Shown: positions 5,215-5,686 of the stretch, piece by piece
Numbering within the stretch: position 1 is the first letter of the stretch
Layout of the letters: each line of letters opens with the position of its first letter
NCBI GenBank assembly: GCA_021804185.1
Contig: JAJZKL010000096.1
Span: 1 to 5,686, forward strand
DNA: 5,686 nucleotides
Source: Thermoplasmata archaeon
GTDB lineage: Archaea; Thermoplasmatota; Thermoplasmata; Thermoplasmatales; Thermoplasmataceae
Direction: 5' to 3'
Made by a program: the position numbers and the translations under genes
Notes under the pieces: model-generated
The model's input: the letters and a program-made list of their open reading frames with translations, nothing else
What the model was told of the DNA's origin: nothing
The model's database searches: none

Positions 5215-5686
5215 ATAATTCCTCCAACGTAAGCGCTAATTATTCCAAATATCAGGTTTGGATAGACCCCAAGAACAAAGATTACGAGAGTAACTGATGC
5301 AAGTATGGCAATTTCACTCCGAGAAGCATCCTTGATTTTTCCCAGGTTCTCATTGTAAGCACCATAAAGGGATCGCTGTGCAGTCCAGATATGATATGAC
5401 GCCGTTATTATCATTGCAAGTATAACAAAGAATATCAGCCACCCCACTGTCTGGAACATTCCAACCACAATGGAAAATTCACCGATGAAACCCGCAAGCC
5501 CGGGCAATCCCAGTGATGCCAGGAAACCGGCAAGAAGGAATGAGGAGAGCCATGGCATTTCCCTGTGGACTCCTCCCATCTGGTAGATGTTCTCCTTGCC
5601 TGTATTTTCGGTTATGAAATACAGAACTGAGAAGATGAGAGCCATTATTATCCCGTGCGCCACGATCTGGAAAATGCCCCCGGATA
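5211..5686 (-). CDS. nuoM: NADH-quinone oxidoreductase subunit M, C-terminal part (partial)
   Basis: This is the C-terminal ~158 codons of NuoM, an antiporter-like proton-pumping subunit of complex I; the gene enters from beyond the right edge. The open frame continues upstream of the apparent GTG at 5663 as SGGIFQI, joining VAHGIIMALIF to give the conserved G-x-I-F-Q-I-V-A-H-G pattern, so 5663 is not the real start. LASLGLPGLAGFIGEFSI follows. The glutamate in GEF (codon 5480-5478) aligns with Glu407 of E. coli NuoM, where other antiporter subunits have lysine; this is what separates it from NuoN and NuoL. ASYHIWTAQRSLYGAY further on matches the NuoM-type stretch after this helix. About five membrane helices are covered. 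The stop overlaps nuoN's ATG by four bases, so the two are co-transcribed and probably translationally coupled. Confidence 0.93.
   Translation of the reverse strand, partial: SGGIFQIVAHGIIMALIFSVLYFITENTGKENIYQMGGVHREMPWLSSFLLAGFLASLGLPGLAGFIGEFSIVVGMFQTVGWLIFFVILAMIITASYHIWTAQRSLYGAYNENLGKIKDASRSEIAILASVTLVIFVLGVYPNLIFGIISAYVGGII
5221..5225 (-). promoter_or_regulatory. Ribosome binding site GGAGG of nuoN within nuoM
   Basis: GGAGG on the minus strand sits inside the last codons of nuoM, 6 bases before the nuoN ATG. It is a near-ideal Shine-Dalgarno sequence and fixes the start at 5214. Confidence 0.75.

Noticed and set aside
5012..5227. Minus-strand frame overlapping the start of nuoN
   Set aside because: It uses the same GGAGG site region but in a different frame from NuoN; the His/Cys-rich product has no family features and nuoN fully explains the region.
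5661..5663. GTG as the true start of the nuoM fragment
   Set aside because: The frame remains open to the window edge and encodes the conserved GGIFQI residues upstream, so the gene clearly continues beyond 5686.

Overview
The window looks like a piece of a moderate-GC archaeal chromosome, most likely from the Thermoplasmatales or close relatives. This is inferred from several signs. Ribosome binding sites are of the GGTGAT/GGAGG type, promoters are A/T-rich TATA boxes with one apparently leaderless gene, codon use is heavy in AGA/AGG and ATA, the Tat system is minimal (one TatA, one TatC), and a complex I operon ends in nuoM-nuoN. The exact genus cannot be fixed from this sequence alone.

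Left edge (1-234): no intact gene. The first ~150 bases contain what looks like the decayed 3' end of an IS200/IS605-type TnpB gene: zinc-ribbon-like and D-x-N-like peptides spread over shifted frames. A perfect 7-3-7 palindrome (171-187) and two possible TATA elements follow, ahead of the first intact gene.

Plus strand (235-2422): a single-cysteine peroxiredoxin is followed after 10 bases by a 112-residue protein of unknown function. A ~100-base gap holds an 8-bp-stem hairpin and a TATA box. Then come tatA and tatC, overlapping by 4 bases (ATGA). Together these two proteins form a twin-arginine translocase for exporting folded, often cofactor-bearing proteins. The peroxiredoxin is a cytoplasmic peroxide scavenger and shows no export signal.

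Minus strand (5686-2396): a tightly packed operon reads leftward. It starts with the 3' part of nuoM, then complete nuoN, a 120-residue orphan, an 82-residue CxxC orphan, and a crotonase-family (enoyl-CoA hydratase/isomerase) gene. Every junction is an overlap or a gap of 1-2 bases, so the three non-nuo genes are probably co-transcribed with the complex I membrane-arm genes. NuoM and NuoN are antiporter-like proton-pumping subunits that use quinone reduction energy. The crotonase would feed reducing equivalents through acyl-CoA oxidation, but a direct link is only inference.

The two transcription units converge and overlap tail to tail by 27 bases (2396-2422), so no separate terminator region lies between tatC and the crotonase gene. 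The most plausible place for something undescribed is the pair of orphan genes between nuoN and the crotonase, followed by the orphan after the peroxiredoxin. I see no CRISPR array, tRNA or rRNA.
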